A stretch of 64,000 nt of DNA from Bacteroidales bacterium. Lineage in GTDB: Bacteria > Bacteroidota > Bacteroidia > Bacteroidales > Lentimicrobiaceae. Positions within the stretch are counted from its first letter, which is position 1. The number at the start of each line of letters is the position of its first letter. The stretch is from the NCBI GenBank assembly GCA_024636955.1, contig JAGXGB010000048.1, forward strand, positions 62,001 to 126,000. Reading direction: 5' to 3'. Position numbers and translations under genes: made by a program. Positions 27,636 through 34,784 of this stretch are shown here, piece after piece. A model generated the notes under the pieces. The model did not search any database, had not been told where the DNA came from, and was given only the letters and a program-made list of their open reading frames with translations.

Positions 27636-27994
27636 TAGAACTTCATTTCTATTGTTTCCCAATCATTATTGAAAGTACTTTTATACTTTATCGTCAAATC
27701 GTTAGAGTCCTTGATTACTCGATAGTTTACGTTTAGTGTTTCCCACGTAATACTTCGATATGTCCGTCTTGAATAACTTTTTTCATTTGTCAATTCTAGT
27801 GTGTATTTTTCTCCGCTCTTGTCAGTTACAATTAAAAAATGACGACCATGATTCCAACTTTCATACCCTTTCTTTGTCACAACTCCATCGAACTTCACCT
27901 TTTTATTAAATTCTATAGAATCTTTGTAATCTGTACAAGATTGGAGAATCAAAGTGATGATTATTAAAAAACCAATTTGAATTAACTTAGTCAT
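27635..27994 (-). CDS. Small lipoprotein, first gene of two-gene cassette 2
   Basis: 119 residues with lipobox LILQSC (MTKLIQIGFLIIITLILQSC). The mature part has GVVTKKGYESWNHGR, YTLELTNEKSYS, SITWETL and IKYKSTFNNDWETIEMKF, motifs also present in the downstream protein. Family not recognised. It starts 25 nt after the cassette border and shares the TAATG junction with its paralogue. Two genes in one cassette is uncommon. Confidence 0.65.
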   Translation of the reverse strand: MTKLIQIGFLIIITLILQSCTDYKDSIEFNKKVKFDGVVTKKGYESWNHGRHFLIVTDKSGEKYTLELTNEKSYSRRTYRSITWETLNVNYRVIKDSNDLTIKYKSTFNNDWETIEMKF

Positions 27995-28012
27995 ATTGTT
28001 TTCTTAAAATTG

Positions 28013-28147
28013 TTGCCAACGCTCTAGGCTATGTGCAGTAGCGGCTTCGAAGGTGATTCGTTTTCGGTCGGCACGACCGATAAGGAATCGTCGAGAAGCC
28101 AAGCTACCGACTGCACCCGCTATTGCATATGAGCCTTTGTTACAGGT
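28013..28147 (-). other. attC-like site 1
   Basis: The left arm AGGCTCATATGCAATAGCGG pairs with the right arm CCGCTACTGCACATAGCCT, with one bulged C. A longer inner stem continues through GATTC/GAATC. R'' CCTGTAAC (28139-28146) is the exact reverse complement of the cassette 1 start GTTACAGG at 28906. R' is GCG|TTGGCAA, cut at 28020/28019, close to the usual GCGTTRRRY. Confidence 0.85.
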
Positions 28148-28149
28148 AG

Positions 28150-28881
28150 TTATTCTTCACAAATTTCAGTATTAATAAATTTAAAGTCATCTGATATTAT
28201 ATATTCCCCTGCAGTCCATGTCTCTAAATCAATTTTGAAGTAACACACCCCTTTATTCTCCCAGGTTTTCAGTAATGTCACTTTTTCTTCTTTGAAATTT
28301 TGATTTTCATCAAACTGATACACATTAGTATCATCAAATATCCCTTTGAAATAAATCATTTTAAATTGGGGGATGAAACCTAAGTCTTTTTTTTCATTCT
28401 CTTCAGTTTGCTTTTTATATTCAGCTTCTGATATTTTTCCTTTGTAAAACGCACTCATTATTTTGATGAACTCTGCACTTTTTATTTCATCAAACTCATC
28501 AAAAAGGTATAAGGTGTCATTCCTTGATAAAAATGTCCACTTCCTCATTTCCTGAACGACAATGGTACCGTTACTTTGTTTATTTAAAGGATACCTAAAA
28601 ATATTGAATCGTTGATCTTTTATGCTCTCATTCAAGGTTTCAATATCTTCTGCAATTGATCCACCTCGTGAATAAATTATAATAGTATCTCCACTAATTT
28701 TTCTGTAGGCGTTAATCTCTTTACAGTTTTGAAAGTGTTCGAACCCTTCTGGACATATTGGAGAGTTAAAAGTTATGTTTTCTTTCTTAATCCATTTTTC
28801 AAGGTTTATTTCTTCAGGACTTTGAGAAAAACAAGAAGTATTAAATAGAATTAATAATATATGTGTAAAGTACCTTTTCAT
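28150..28881 (-). CDS. Hypothetical secreted protein, cassette 1
   Basis: 243 residues with a signal peptide (MKRYFTHILLILFNTSCFSQ). No family recognised. Visible features: a C-containing N-terminal stretch (SPICPEGFEHFQNCKEINAY), a YSRGGSIAEDIETL segment, and a lysine/glutamate-rich middle (EAEYKKQTEENEKKDL). It is the cassette next to attI and thus the most recently inserted by the usual integron logic. The gene starts 24 nt after the cut point and its stop touches attC 1. Confidence 0.6.
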   Translation of the reverse strand: MKRYFTHILLILFNTSCFSQSPEEINLEKWIKKENITFNSPICPEGFEHFQNCKEINAYRKISGDTIIIYSRGGSIAEDIETLNESIKDQRFNIFRYPLNKQSNGTIVVQEMRKWTFLSRNDTLYLFDEFDEIKSAEFIKIMSAFYKGKISEAEYKKQTEENEKKDLGFIPQFKMIYFKGIFDDTNVYQFDENQNFKEEKVTLLKTWENKGVCYFKIDLETWTAGEYIISDDFKFINTEICEE

Positions 28882-28905
28882 ATGGTTTTATTTAATTACC
28901 TGTAA

Positions 28906-28975
28906 CTAGTTTATAACCTTACCAAAAGTAATGTTACAACCCCTAAAACTGTTGTATAACCTTACCTTTTGGTGT
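28906..28975 (-). other. attI-like recombination region beside the integrase
   Basis: Minus strand has two direct repeats, GGTAAGGTTATACAACAG|TT and GGTAAGGTTATAAACTAG|TT, each ending in a G|TT cut point (28949/28948 and 28906/28905). The 43 bp between the cuts is repeated exactly at 25900-25942. Cassette 1 joins at the second cut. The site lies just after the integrase stop codon, as in inverse integrons. It includes the -7-like TACTTTTG. Confidence 0.75.
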
Positions 28976-28997
28976 TTATATTTTTCTTGCAATTTAA

Positions 28998-30113
28998 TCA
29001 TAATGTGTCAAATGGGCTAATAATTTTTTGCAAGCTTTTTTCTGATACATGTGTGTAGATTTCAGTAGTTTTGCTGCTTTTGTGCCCAAGTAGTTCTTGA
29101 ATATACCTGAGATCTGTTCCGTTTTCCAATAAATGTGTGGCATAACTATGCCTTAACCAGTGCAATGTTACCGGTTTTCTGACACCGGCTTTATCACAAG
29201 CATTTTTTAAAACCTTAGCCAGACTTGCTTCGCTATATGGCCCACCAGGAGTTTGTCCCTCAAATAACCATATCCCGGGCCTATAAAGTTTATAGTACTC
29301 CCTTAGCATCTCAATAATCTTATCTGATATCGGCACCATCCTGTCTTTCTTACCTTTTGAATTAAGTATAATCAGCATGTGTCGCTTAGAGTCAATGTCA
29401 GTCGGTTTAAGGTTAAGCATTTCACTCCGGCGCAACCCGCATGCATAAATCAAACTTAACATACACTTGTGCTTCAGGTTAACCGGAGCCTGAAGTATAG
29501 CTTTTACTTCTTCTTTGCTCAATACATTGGGTAATTTATGCTCGCTGCGAGGCCTTTTAAAGCTTTCAACATTCAGTTTGCCTTTGATGATCTCTCTGAA
29601 AAACAGTTTAGCACTGTTCACAGCCTGATTCTGAAATGCATAACTGTATTTATTTGGGATGATGTAATGATTTACGAAATCTATCATATCCTGTCCCTGC
29701 ATTTCCTCGGGGCTTTTGGGTAATATAAAGCGCAATAATACTGACAGGGTTTCTGAATAGGTTTTTATTGTTGACTCGCCGTATCTTTTATGACTCATCC
29801 AATTTCGAAACTGCCCGATCTTTTGTACAGTTGTTTCAGGCAGTACCCGGCCGGTAATTTCGGTTTTGTAGTTTTGTTTAGATGCGTGTGCCGAAGGTTT
29901 CCCATTTTGCGGAATGGCACTAATCATAGGAATACCGAAATACTTCCTCAGCAAATCAACACTTTCCTGATTATCAGGCAAATGCCAGGCACTCAGGTTT
30001 TTGCTCCAAAGTGCACCCGGTATTTGCTTTATTTTGCTTACTAACCCTGGGTCATAAGGGAAATCAACCCTAATTCGGCGTTGTCCCTTATAGTTTACTC
30101 TTGATTCTTTCAT
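28998..30113 (-). CDS. Tyrosine recombinase of the cassette array, non-IntI type with N-terminal HARP-like domain
   Basis: 371 residues. Catalytic set: R228 (CGLRRSEML), K253 (SKGKKDR), H318 and R321 (LHWLRHSYATHLL), H344 (LLGHKSS) and nucleophile Y353 (IYTHVS). A SAM-like core-binding domain covers about 92-180. The C-terminus SPFDTL resembles the SPLD end of IntI proteins, but the roughly 30-residue IntI-specific insertion before the HxxR box is absent; the corresponding part reads REYYKLYRPGIWLFEGQ. Residues 8-60 (RRIRVDFPYDPGLVSKIKQ, PGALWSKNLSAWHLP) look like a HARP-type domain. It lies beside attI and points toward the cassettes. Its partner sites suggest it excises and inserts the cassettes. 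Confidence 0.88.
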   Translation of the reverse strand: MKESRVNYKGQRRIRVDFPYDPGLVSKIKQIPGALWSKNLSAWHLPDNQESVDLLRKYFGIPMISAIPQNGKPSAHASKQNYKTEITGRVLPETTVQKIGQFRNWMSHKRYGESTIKTYSETLSVLLRFILPKSPEEMQGQDMIDFVNHYIIPNKYSYAFQNQAVNSAKLFFREIIKGKLNVESFKRPRSEHKLPNVLSKEEVKAILQAPVNLKHKCMLSLIYACGLRRSEMLNLKPTDIDSKRHMLIILNSKGKKDRMVPISDKIIEMLREYYKLYRPGIWLFEGQTPGGPYSEASLAKVLKNACDKAGVRKPVTLHWLRHSYATHLLENGTDLRYIQELLGHKSSKTTEIYTHVSEKSLQKIISPFDTL

Positions 30114-30160
30114 CTGAAAACTTCACTTTATTTCTGTGAAGAACAATTGTTATTATCAAG

Positions 30161-30191
30161 TAAAAGTATTAACTATTTTCTGCATCTCAAA
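30161..30191 (-). promoter_or_regulatory. Integrase promoter
   Basis: Minus strand: TTTG (30191-30188), 19 nt, TACTTTTA (30168-30161). Spacing is the Bacteroidota optimum; the last base of the -7 box differs from consensus. It is 48 nt before the integrase start. Confidence 0.65.
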
Positions 30192-30241
30192 ACTATATTT
30201 ATATCTTATAGGAATATTTGCTTAAAAGATGCTAGTGTCAT

Positions 30242-30440
30242 GTGCACGTGCATTGTGTTAAACCTGTCTGCCCTTTCAGGGCTAAAAGAGCCACCATCTT
30301 AGGAAAACATTACACTTTTTACTCTTGCCTTTAGCCTTTAGCCTTGAACCCCTTGAATCCCGCACGTGCGGGAAACTATCTTGAACAACCTTGAACGCGA
30401 AGCATTGAACGCGCACAGCGCTTTGAACCACCCTTGAACT
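30242..30440. repeat. TTGAAC-repeat spacer with CACGTG palindromes
   Basis: Between the integrase and DUF6266 genes (332 bp without a gene) there are seven TTGAAC or TTGAAT words (from 30344 to 30439), often as CTTGAAC, mixed with CGCGAAGC- and GCGCACAGCG-like words. Two palindromes contain CACGTG: TGCACGTGCA (30243-30252) and CCCGCACGTGCGGG (30359-30372). I see no gene here. Confidence 0.5.
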
Positions 30441-30445
30441 ACTTC

Positions 30446-31093
30446 CTAAAAAATCCCCACATAAACCGAATCCGAAACATTGTCTTCACTGGGTTTTATG
30501 CTTTTTTCACCATTCCAGTAAAACGCCCAAACATGCACCTGTCCGGTAAAAGCAGGCGGTAACTTTATGTGACCGGAGCCTCCTGAACGTGATCCGGTAT
30601 GTAATTGTACAATGGCTCTTTCTCCGGGAACCCAGGCGGCTGTTGCTACAATATCGGTTTGACGGTTAGGAACTTGTCCCAGCTTTTCATTCCAGGTCAT
30701 GGATATTGTGTCAACAGCGCGAATGCAGGTTAATATATCAGGTGGGGATATATGGCCGCATGACAGTTTTAATTTTTCGGGTATTAAATCAAACGAGAAA
30801 TCTTGTGTGCCTGCGGGAGTGGTTTCTCTCAAAGCATTTGCCAGATGATATTTTGTTGCCTGGCCGAAAGCTATACCAGGCCCTTCATTTTGATACCCAA
30901 TAAGGATTGCCTTTTTGAAATTGCCAAGGAAATTACCGCATGCTTTGATTTTTGAACGATGACGCTGTTGTGCTTTTGTGTTTGGGTTTTTAGGCTTCGT
31001 ATATGCGCGGACGTATTGAATGCCGTTGATAACGTAGTAAACCAGGTTGCCGACTCTGCCTGAAAACATGCCATTTTTTGAAACTTTTGCCAT
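30446..31093 (-). CDS. DUF6266 family protein
   Basis: 215 residues. The N-terminus MAKVSKNGMFSGRVGNLVYY with the following IQYVRAYTKPKNPNTKAQQ is typical of DUF6266, a Bacteroidota family of unknown function. After about residue 110 there is a beta-sandwich-like part (ISMTWNEKLGQVPNRQTDIV, VHVWAFYWNGEKS) resembling fibronectin-type folds. There is no signal peptide. It stands alone between two repeat-rich spacers. Confidence 0.8.
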   Translation of the reverse strand: MAKVSKNGMFSGRVGNLVYYVINGIQYVRAYTKPKNPNTKAQQRHRSKIKACGNFLGNFKKAILIGYQNEGPGIAFGQATKYHLANALRETTPAGTQDFSFDLIPEKLKLSCGHISPPDILTCIRAVDTISMTWNEKLGQVPNRQTDIVATAAWVPGERAIVQLHTGSRSGGSGHIKLPPAFTGQVHVWAFYWNGEKSIKPSEDNVSDSVYVGIF

Positions 31094-31148
31094 TGGTTGT
31101 TAGTTTTTTTGTTAGAAAATTCAAGATTCATTTGAGATTCATTTTTAC

Positions 31149-31250
31149 CCACTCTGTCCCCTCCTACACCTTACTAATAGGGTTCTCTATTAAAATGATA
31201 AAGAGGAGGCTTAGTTCTCTCAAAGTACTCAGTTAGTGAGGATAGAGTGG
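31149..31250. repeat. Inverted repeat bounding a 100-bp block
   Basis: CCACTCTGTCC (31149-31159) and GGATAGAGTGG (31240-31250) are inverted with one mismatch. Inside, CCTCCT and AGGAGG form a second inverted pair. It is the first part of a 600-bp region without a gene upstream of DUF6266. Confidence 0.45.
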
Positions 31251-31311
31251 CTGAAAATGAATCACGAATATTTCATGAACTTTGGTTGCTTTTTTAGGGG
31301 TGATTTTAAGG

Positions 31312-31343
31312 TTGTTTTTTCAGTTTTGATTTAGTTACATTTG
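31312..31343 (+). promoter_or_regulatory. Consensus promoter in a gene-free region
   Basis: TTG at 31312-31314, 21 nt, TACATTTG at 31336-31343. A near-perfect Bacteroidota promoter, but the next plus-strand gene starts 350 bp further on. Confidence 0.6.
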
Positions 31344-31349
31344 CATTTA

Positions 31350-31498
31350 ATATATAAAGCTTTGAAAGTATTGCTAACATTCACTCTCTGCTAAATAGTA
31401 ATCAAAGTTAAGGATATTTATTTTAAGTACAAAATAATTATTCACATTGATATTCAATTCATTAAATAAAAAGACCACCAGATTTCAGTGGCGGTTTT
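31350..31498 (+). ncRNA. Candidate small RNA or long leader
   Basis: Runs from the predicted start site of the promoter at 31312-31343 to a hairpin at 31473-31496 (GACCACCA, 8-nt loop, TGGCGGTT, then T). The stem has one mismatch on this strand and pairs better on the other, where a T run also follows. No open frame of note lies inside. It may instead be the 5' leader of the gene at 31693. Confidence 0.35.
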
Positions 31499-31692
31499 AG
31501 TTAATCTCACATAGTTTATGTTGCCAGGATATAGCATGGGCTTAAGATAAATTAGCCACAGGTTATATTTGAAATACTTTCATGGAACTTTATAGAGTAG
31601 AATCAAAACAAAAAAGATTCTGCTTATGTTAAATCATTCCATGGTATTGTACTATTTATTTCATTCATAAATGTGATAAGCACTAAACAAGT

Positions 31693-32289
31693 ATGAAAAA
31701 AGTAATTTTGTATCCATTGCTTTGTTTTGTGTTTATTTCATTTCAGTTGAAAGCTCAGGAAAACGATACTGCACAAATTCAAACAGATGTAATTAGCTTA
31801 GGGCTTGGATTTGGTCAGGATTATGGTGGATCAGGATTTCATATGATAGTTTACCCTAATCGGTATTTAGGAGTTTTTGGTGGATTAGGATATAGATTGG
31901 ATGGTTTAGGATATAATGTTGGCATAAAAGTCAGATACATACCCACGAGGCTCACAGCAAAGGTAACCCCTTACGCGATTGCTATGTATGGCTACAATGC
32001 AGCACTTGTGGTGGGCGACATTCTTTCAGCTCACCTTCATGAATATGATAAGATGTTTTATGGACCAACAATTGGAGTGGGTATAGATTTGAAATTTAAA
32101 CCCTTGAGTAAATTCTATTATTCTTTTGGCCTGAACATCCCCATTCGTGGGCCACAGGTTAATGATTATATAGATGATTTAAGAGCAAATTGGGGTATAG
32201 ATGACAGTATAATGGATTTATCTCCGGTAACACTCTCCATTGGATTTAAATATATTATTTTAAGAAATAGTATCCGCCGGGCTACATAA
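31693..32289 (+). CDS. Putative outer-membrane beta-barrel protein
   Basis: 198 residues with a signal peptide (MKKVILYPLLCFVFISFQLKAQ). The mature part alternates glycine- and aromatic-rich strands (VISLGLGFGQDYGGSGFHMI, YLGVFGGLGYRLDGLGYNVG, MFYGPTIGVGIDLKF, YYSFGLNIP, PVTLSIGFKYIIL), which fits an eight-stranded barrel. It does not end in aromatic residues. Function unknown. A short CCCC-TTC-GGGG hairpin follows the stop. Confidence 0.65.
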   Translation: MKKVILYPLLCFVFISFQLKAQENDTAQIQTDVISLGLGFGQDYGGSGFHMIVYPNRYLGVFGGLGYRLDGLGYNVGIKVRYIPTRLTAKVTPYAIAMYGYNAALVVGDILSAHLHEYDKMFYGPTIGVGIDLKFKPLSKFYYSFGLNIPIRGPQVNDYIDDLRANWGIDDSIMDLSPVTLSIGFKYIILRNSIRRAT

Positions 32290-32293
32290 ATGT

Positions 32294-32309
32294 CACCCCT
32301 TCGGGGTTT
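32294..32309 (+). terminator. Short terminator after the barrel-protein gene
   Basis: ACCCC, TTC, GGGGT, then TTC, directly after the stop at 32289. Short but GC-rich. Confidence 0.5.
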
Positions 32310-32337
32310 CTAACATCGTTATACATTATCCACCAAT

Positions 32338-32368
32338 AAAAAAACCGCTGGTTTTCACCGGCGGCTTT
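32338..32368 (-). terminator. Terminator of the beta-helix protein gene
   Basis: CCGCTGG, loop TTTTCA, CCGGCGG; on the minus strand it is followed by seven T. It sits 37 nt after the stop at 32406. Confidence 0.75.
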
Positions 32369-32405
32369 CAATTAATGTGATCTTTCCCCCTAACAGGGGC
32401 TTACG

Positions 32406-34430
32406 CTAATACTTCACAGCCTTTAAAGTGCTGACTTCTGTGCCGGAGTTGATTCTTATTATGTAAGTACCGGGTGGGGATTCATTTAAATCAAGTGTTT
32501 CTCTGGATGTTTGATTAGATGTTGTTGACAGTATCTCATTGCCCGAAAGGTCAAATGCATCTAAAGTTACATTGGAGAGCTCTTCACCAAATTCAATGGT
32601 AAAGCGTCCATCGTGAGAAGGGTTTGGGTAAATTCGCAAAGATTCATTTGCTTCACCTTCATGCCCTGCAATAGAATCGCCAAAGGCAATAATTTCACCG
32701 GCTCTCGTTGTTGCTATGTTTATTCTCACTGTTGCCTGTGAATACTTCACCGGACTGCCGTTATCAGTTACTCTCACTGTGAGATAAAACGATTGTGAGG
32801 GTATTGGTGTTTTTGCAACTGTAAGATGCCCGTTTGATGGATGAAGGTTAAACTGACCGTTTGTATTGCCTGATACAATGCTGTAGGCAAGTGTTTGTCC
32901 GGCATCAGGATCGGATGCTATTACTTTAGCTACAAACGAACCAGCTGAAACATACTTGTATACACTATAAACCTGGTAACTAATAAGGGGTGTTTGGTTA
33001 GTGCCTCCTGAACCAGTAGTACCTGAAAACTCATGCAAACCGGCATCAGGATAACCCGATTGTGGAACTGAACCTCCGAAAAAATCAGTAGTGAGGTTAA
33101 CATTCGCACCTTTGTTTATTGCATTTGAATTCGACTGTAAGTGGAAGTCTTCAGATGAAATGCTAACAAAGTTAGGATTGCCAACAACTGAGTTCTGGTC
33201 GTTGCCTGTAACTGATCGCCAATTACTCAAACTTGAATAACCATTGATAAATCCGGAATACTGCTGACTGTAAACATTGTTGTTTGCCGATACATTACCG
33301 GTAGCATAAAATGCTTTGGCAGGACTTGAATTCAGGTAGAATATGTTATTTTTGAAAGTAACACTTGACCCATAGGATGCCTGAACGCCATAGCGGGTGT
33401 TGCCGTTGAACACATTGTTTCTTGAATTCATTGAATAACCCGGATTTACAAGTATCCCCACTTTATTATTTGAGAACCTGTTGTAATATGCATCGAGATT
33501 ATTAGCGTAAGTTATGATTCCGAAGCTACCATTCCTGAACACATTATAGCGAACCGTTACAGGTTGATTGGTAGTATGGAAGTACAGCCCATTTGACCCC
33601 TTGGCAACATTTCCAACCATTGTATTGTGTTCTATAACACCTGTATAATTATTACCCCATATTATTAGGCAAAACTTGTTACCCATGGATGAATGATCAA
33701 TGGTGTTGTGATGAATGTTGAAGTTCAGGTTATTAGATGATGTAATCTGAATACCGTCACCTGCTGAATAGCTCTGGTTTGTATTAGTAAGATACTTTTT
33801 ATTTATATCGTATATAGTACAATAGCCTATCTCAATATTTGAAACATCCTGTATAAAGATACCATCATCGAGGATATCATGAATCTTGGAATGCAGTATC
33901 TTGTTGCCTGCTGAGTTCGTAATTATCCTTATTCCCCATCCGGTTTTATGTATATAGCAATTGTTGATAACGTTATTTGAAGCATTGTTCCCCATAATTG
34001 TAATTCCTGAGGTCCAGGTGCCGCTTGATGTTATCTCCAGATCTTTTACTATTACATTATTTGAATGCGCTACGTAGATTATATGATCCCCCGATCCTGA
34101 AGCTACTATTTTAGGCTTAGCCCCACTGCCATATGCACCCATGGTGATATTAGCTTTTCCTGAAAAGGTTATGCGCTGGTTTGATGTAAATGATGTTCCG
34201 CTTTTTTGCAGATAGGTATTCCCGCTTACAAAACTGACTTTATACCAGGAATTGTAGGGATTGGATGATGATCCGTTTTGATTTGATCCGGTATAGGTTG
34301 GATCGATGTAGATAGTTGCACTGAATAGTGCTGAAGAACTAACGATTAATGATACTAAGGTGATAAGAACTAACCTGGTGAATGCTTTTGCAATATCAGC
34401 AATTCCACCATAATGATTTTGTTTCATCAA
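32406..34430 (-). CDS. T9SS-exported parallel beta-helix protein with cadherin-like domain
   Basis: 674 residues. After a membrane/signal segment (LVLITLVSLIVSSSALFSA) there is a right-handed beta-helix (about 60-420) with NNVINNCYIHKTGWGIRI and similar N-rich turns, as in polysaccharide lyases and NosD/DUF1565 proteins. A cadherin-like repeat follows at about 455-550 (VIASDPDAGQTLAYSIVSGN). The C-terminal about 80 residues (LRIYPNPSHDGRFTIEF ... YIIRINSGTEVSTLKAVKY) are a T9SS type A sorting signal. Probably a surface polysaccharide-active or adhesive protein. Confidence 0.85.
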   Translation of the reverse strand: MMKQNHYGGIADIAKAFTRLVLITLVSLIVSSSALFSATIYIDPTYTGSNQNGSSSNPYNSWYKVSFVSGNTYLQKSGTSFTSNQRITFSGKANITMGAYGSGAKPKIVASGSGDHIIYVAHSNNVIVKDLEITSSGTWTSGITIMGNNASNNVINNCYIHKTGWGIRIITNSAGNKILHSKIHDILDDGIFIQDVSNIEIGYCTIYDINKKYLTNTNQSYSAGDGIQITSSNNLNFNIHHNTIDHSSMGNKFCLIIWGNNYTGVIEHNTMVGNVAKGSNGLYFHTTNQPVTVRYNVFRNGSFGIITYANNLDAYYNRFSNNKVGILVNPGYSMNSRNNVFNGNTRYGVQASYGSSVTFKNNIFYLNSSPAKAFYATGNVSANNNVYSQQYSGFINGYSSLSNWRSVTGNDQNSVVGNPNFVSISSEDFHLQSNSNAINKGANVNLTTDFFGGSVPQSGYPDAGLHEFSGTTGSGGTNQTPLISYQVYSVYKYVSAGSFVAKVIASDPDAGQTLAYSIVSGNTNGQFNLHPSNGHLTVAKTPIPSQSFYLTVRVTDNGSPVKYSQATVRINIATTRAGEIIAFGDSIAGHEGEANESLRIYPNPSHDGRFTIEFGEELSNVTLDAFDLSGNEILSTTSNQTSRETLDLNESPPGTYIIRINSGTEVSTLKAVKY

Positions 34431-34528
34431 GATTATTTTGGTGAATAATTCTGTTGTAACGCAAAAAGTTCAATAAAGTTGTGTGAAAGAAAAATAAAGA
34501 TGCTGATAATGAAGATGTTATGATTCGC

Positions 34529-34744
34529 TCCATCATCCCGGCCTGCTCCTCAAGTCCTTTCACCTCATCCCGGCCTTCTCCTCAAGGATGAGTTTCATTC
34601 ACCTCATCCCGGCCTTCTCCTCAAGGAGAAGGTGAAGGATCTTTTTTAGTCCTTCCTTTTTTTTACGTCCTTTTTTTTACGTCCTTCATCCTCTCCTTGA
34701 GGAGAGGAACGAGGTGAGGTGTATACGAGGAACGAGGTGAGGTG
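34529..34744. repeat. Direct and inverted intergenic repeats
   Basis: Three direct copies of a CACCTCATCCCGGCCTTCTC plus CTCAAGGA unit (near 34530, 34561, 34600) and two inverted copies (CTCCTTGAGGAGAGGAACGA near 34690, then GAACGAGGTGAGGTG near 34730). T-rich runs (TTTTTTTTACGTCC twice) separate the arms. The inverted arms could form a long hairpin. No gene lies in this 354-bp spacer. Confidence 0.8.
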
Positions 34745-34784
34745 GCCTACAGGTAACGGGTGAAGGGTAGGGGTAAGGAGTTTT

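Larger units (their letters stand above)
21304..30191 (-). mobile_element. Integron-like gene-cassette array with co-oriented tyrosine integrase
   Basis: From right to left: integrase promoter, integrase (28998-30113), attI-like region (28906-28975), then cassettes 28020-28905, 27075-28019, 25943-27074, a 43-bp attI copy (25900-25942), 24673-25899, 23785-24672, and a decayed part. Cassette borders are G|TT cut points. In cassettes 1-4 the first bases of the cassette (GTTACAGG, GTTGGCAA, GTTGTGGCC, GTTAGCAA) are the exact reverse complement of the R'' box of the cassette's own 3' hairpin, as expected for attC. Most cargo is secreted or lipoprotein. The integrase points the same way as the cassettes, as in inverse integrons. 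Confidence 0.85.

Noticed and set aside
29000-30113. Calling the recombinase a standard class 1-type IntI or a XerC/XerD
   Set aside because: It lacks the IntI-specific insertion, and its extra N-terminal domain and adjacent cassette array do not fit a housekeeping Xer protein.
30871-31152. Overlapping 93-residue minus-strand ORF beginning MGKNESQMN
   Set aside because: It is another frame of the DUF6266 gene start and has no domain.
34529-34744. CRISPR array
   Set aside because: Units are too few, unevenly spaced, partly inverted, and there are no cas genes.
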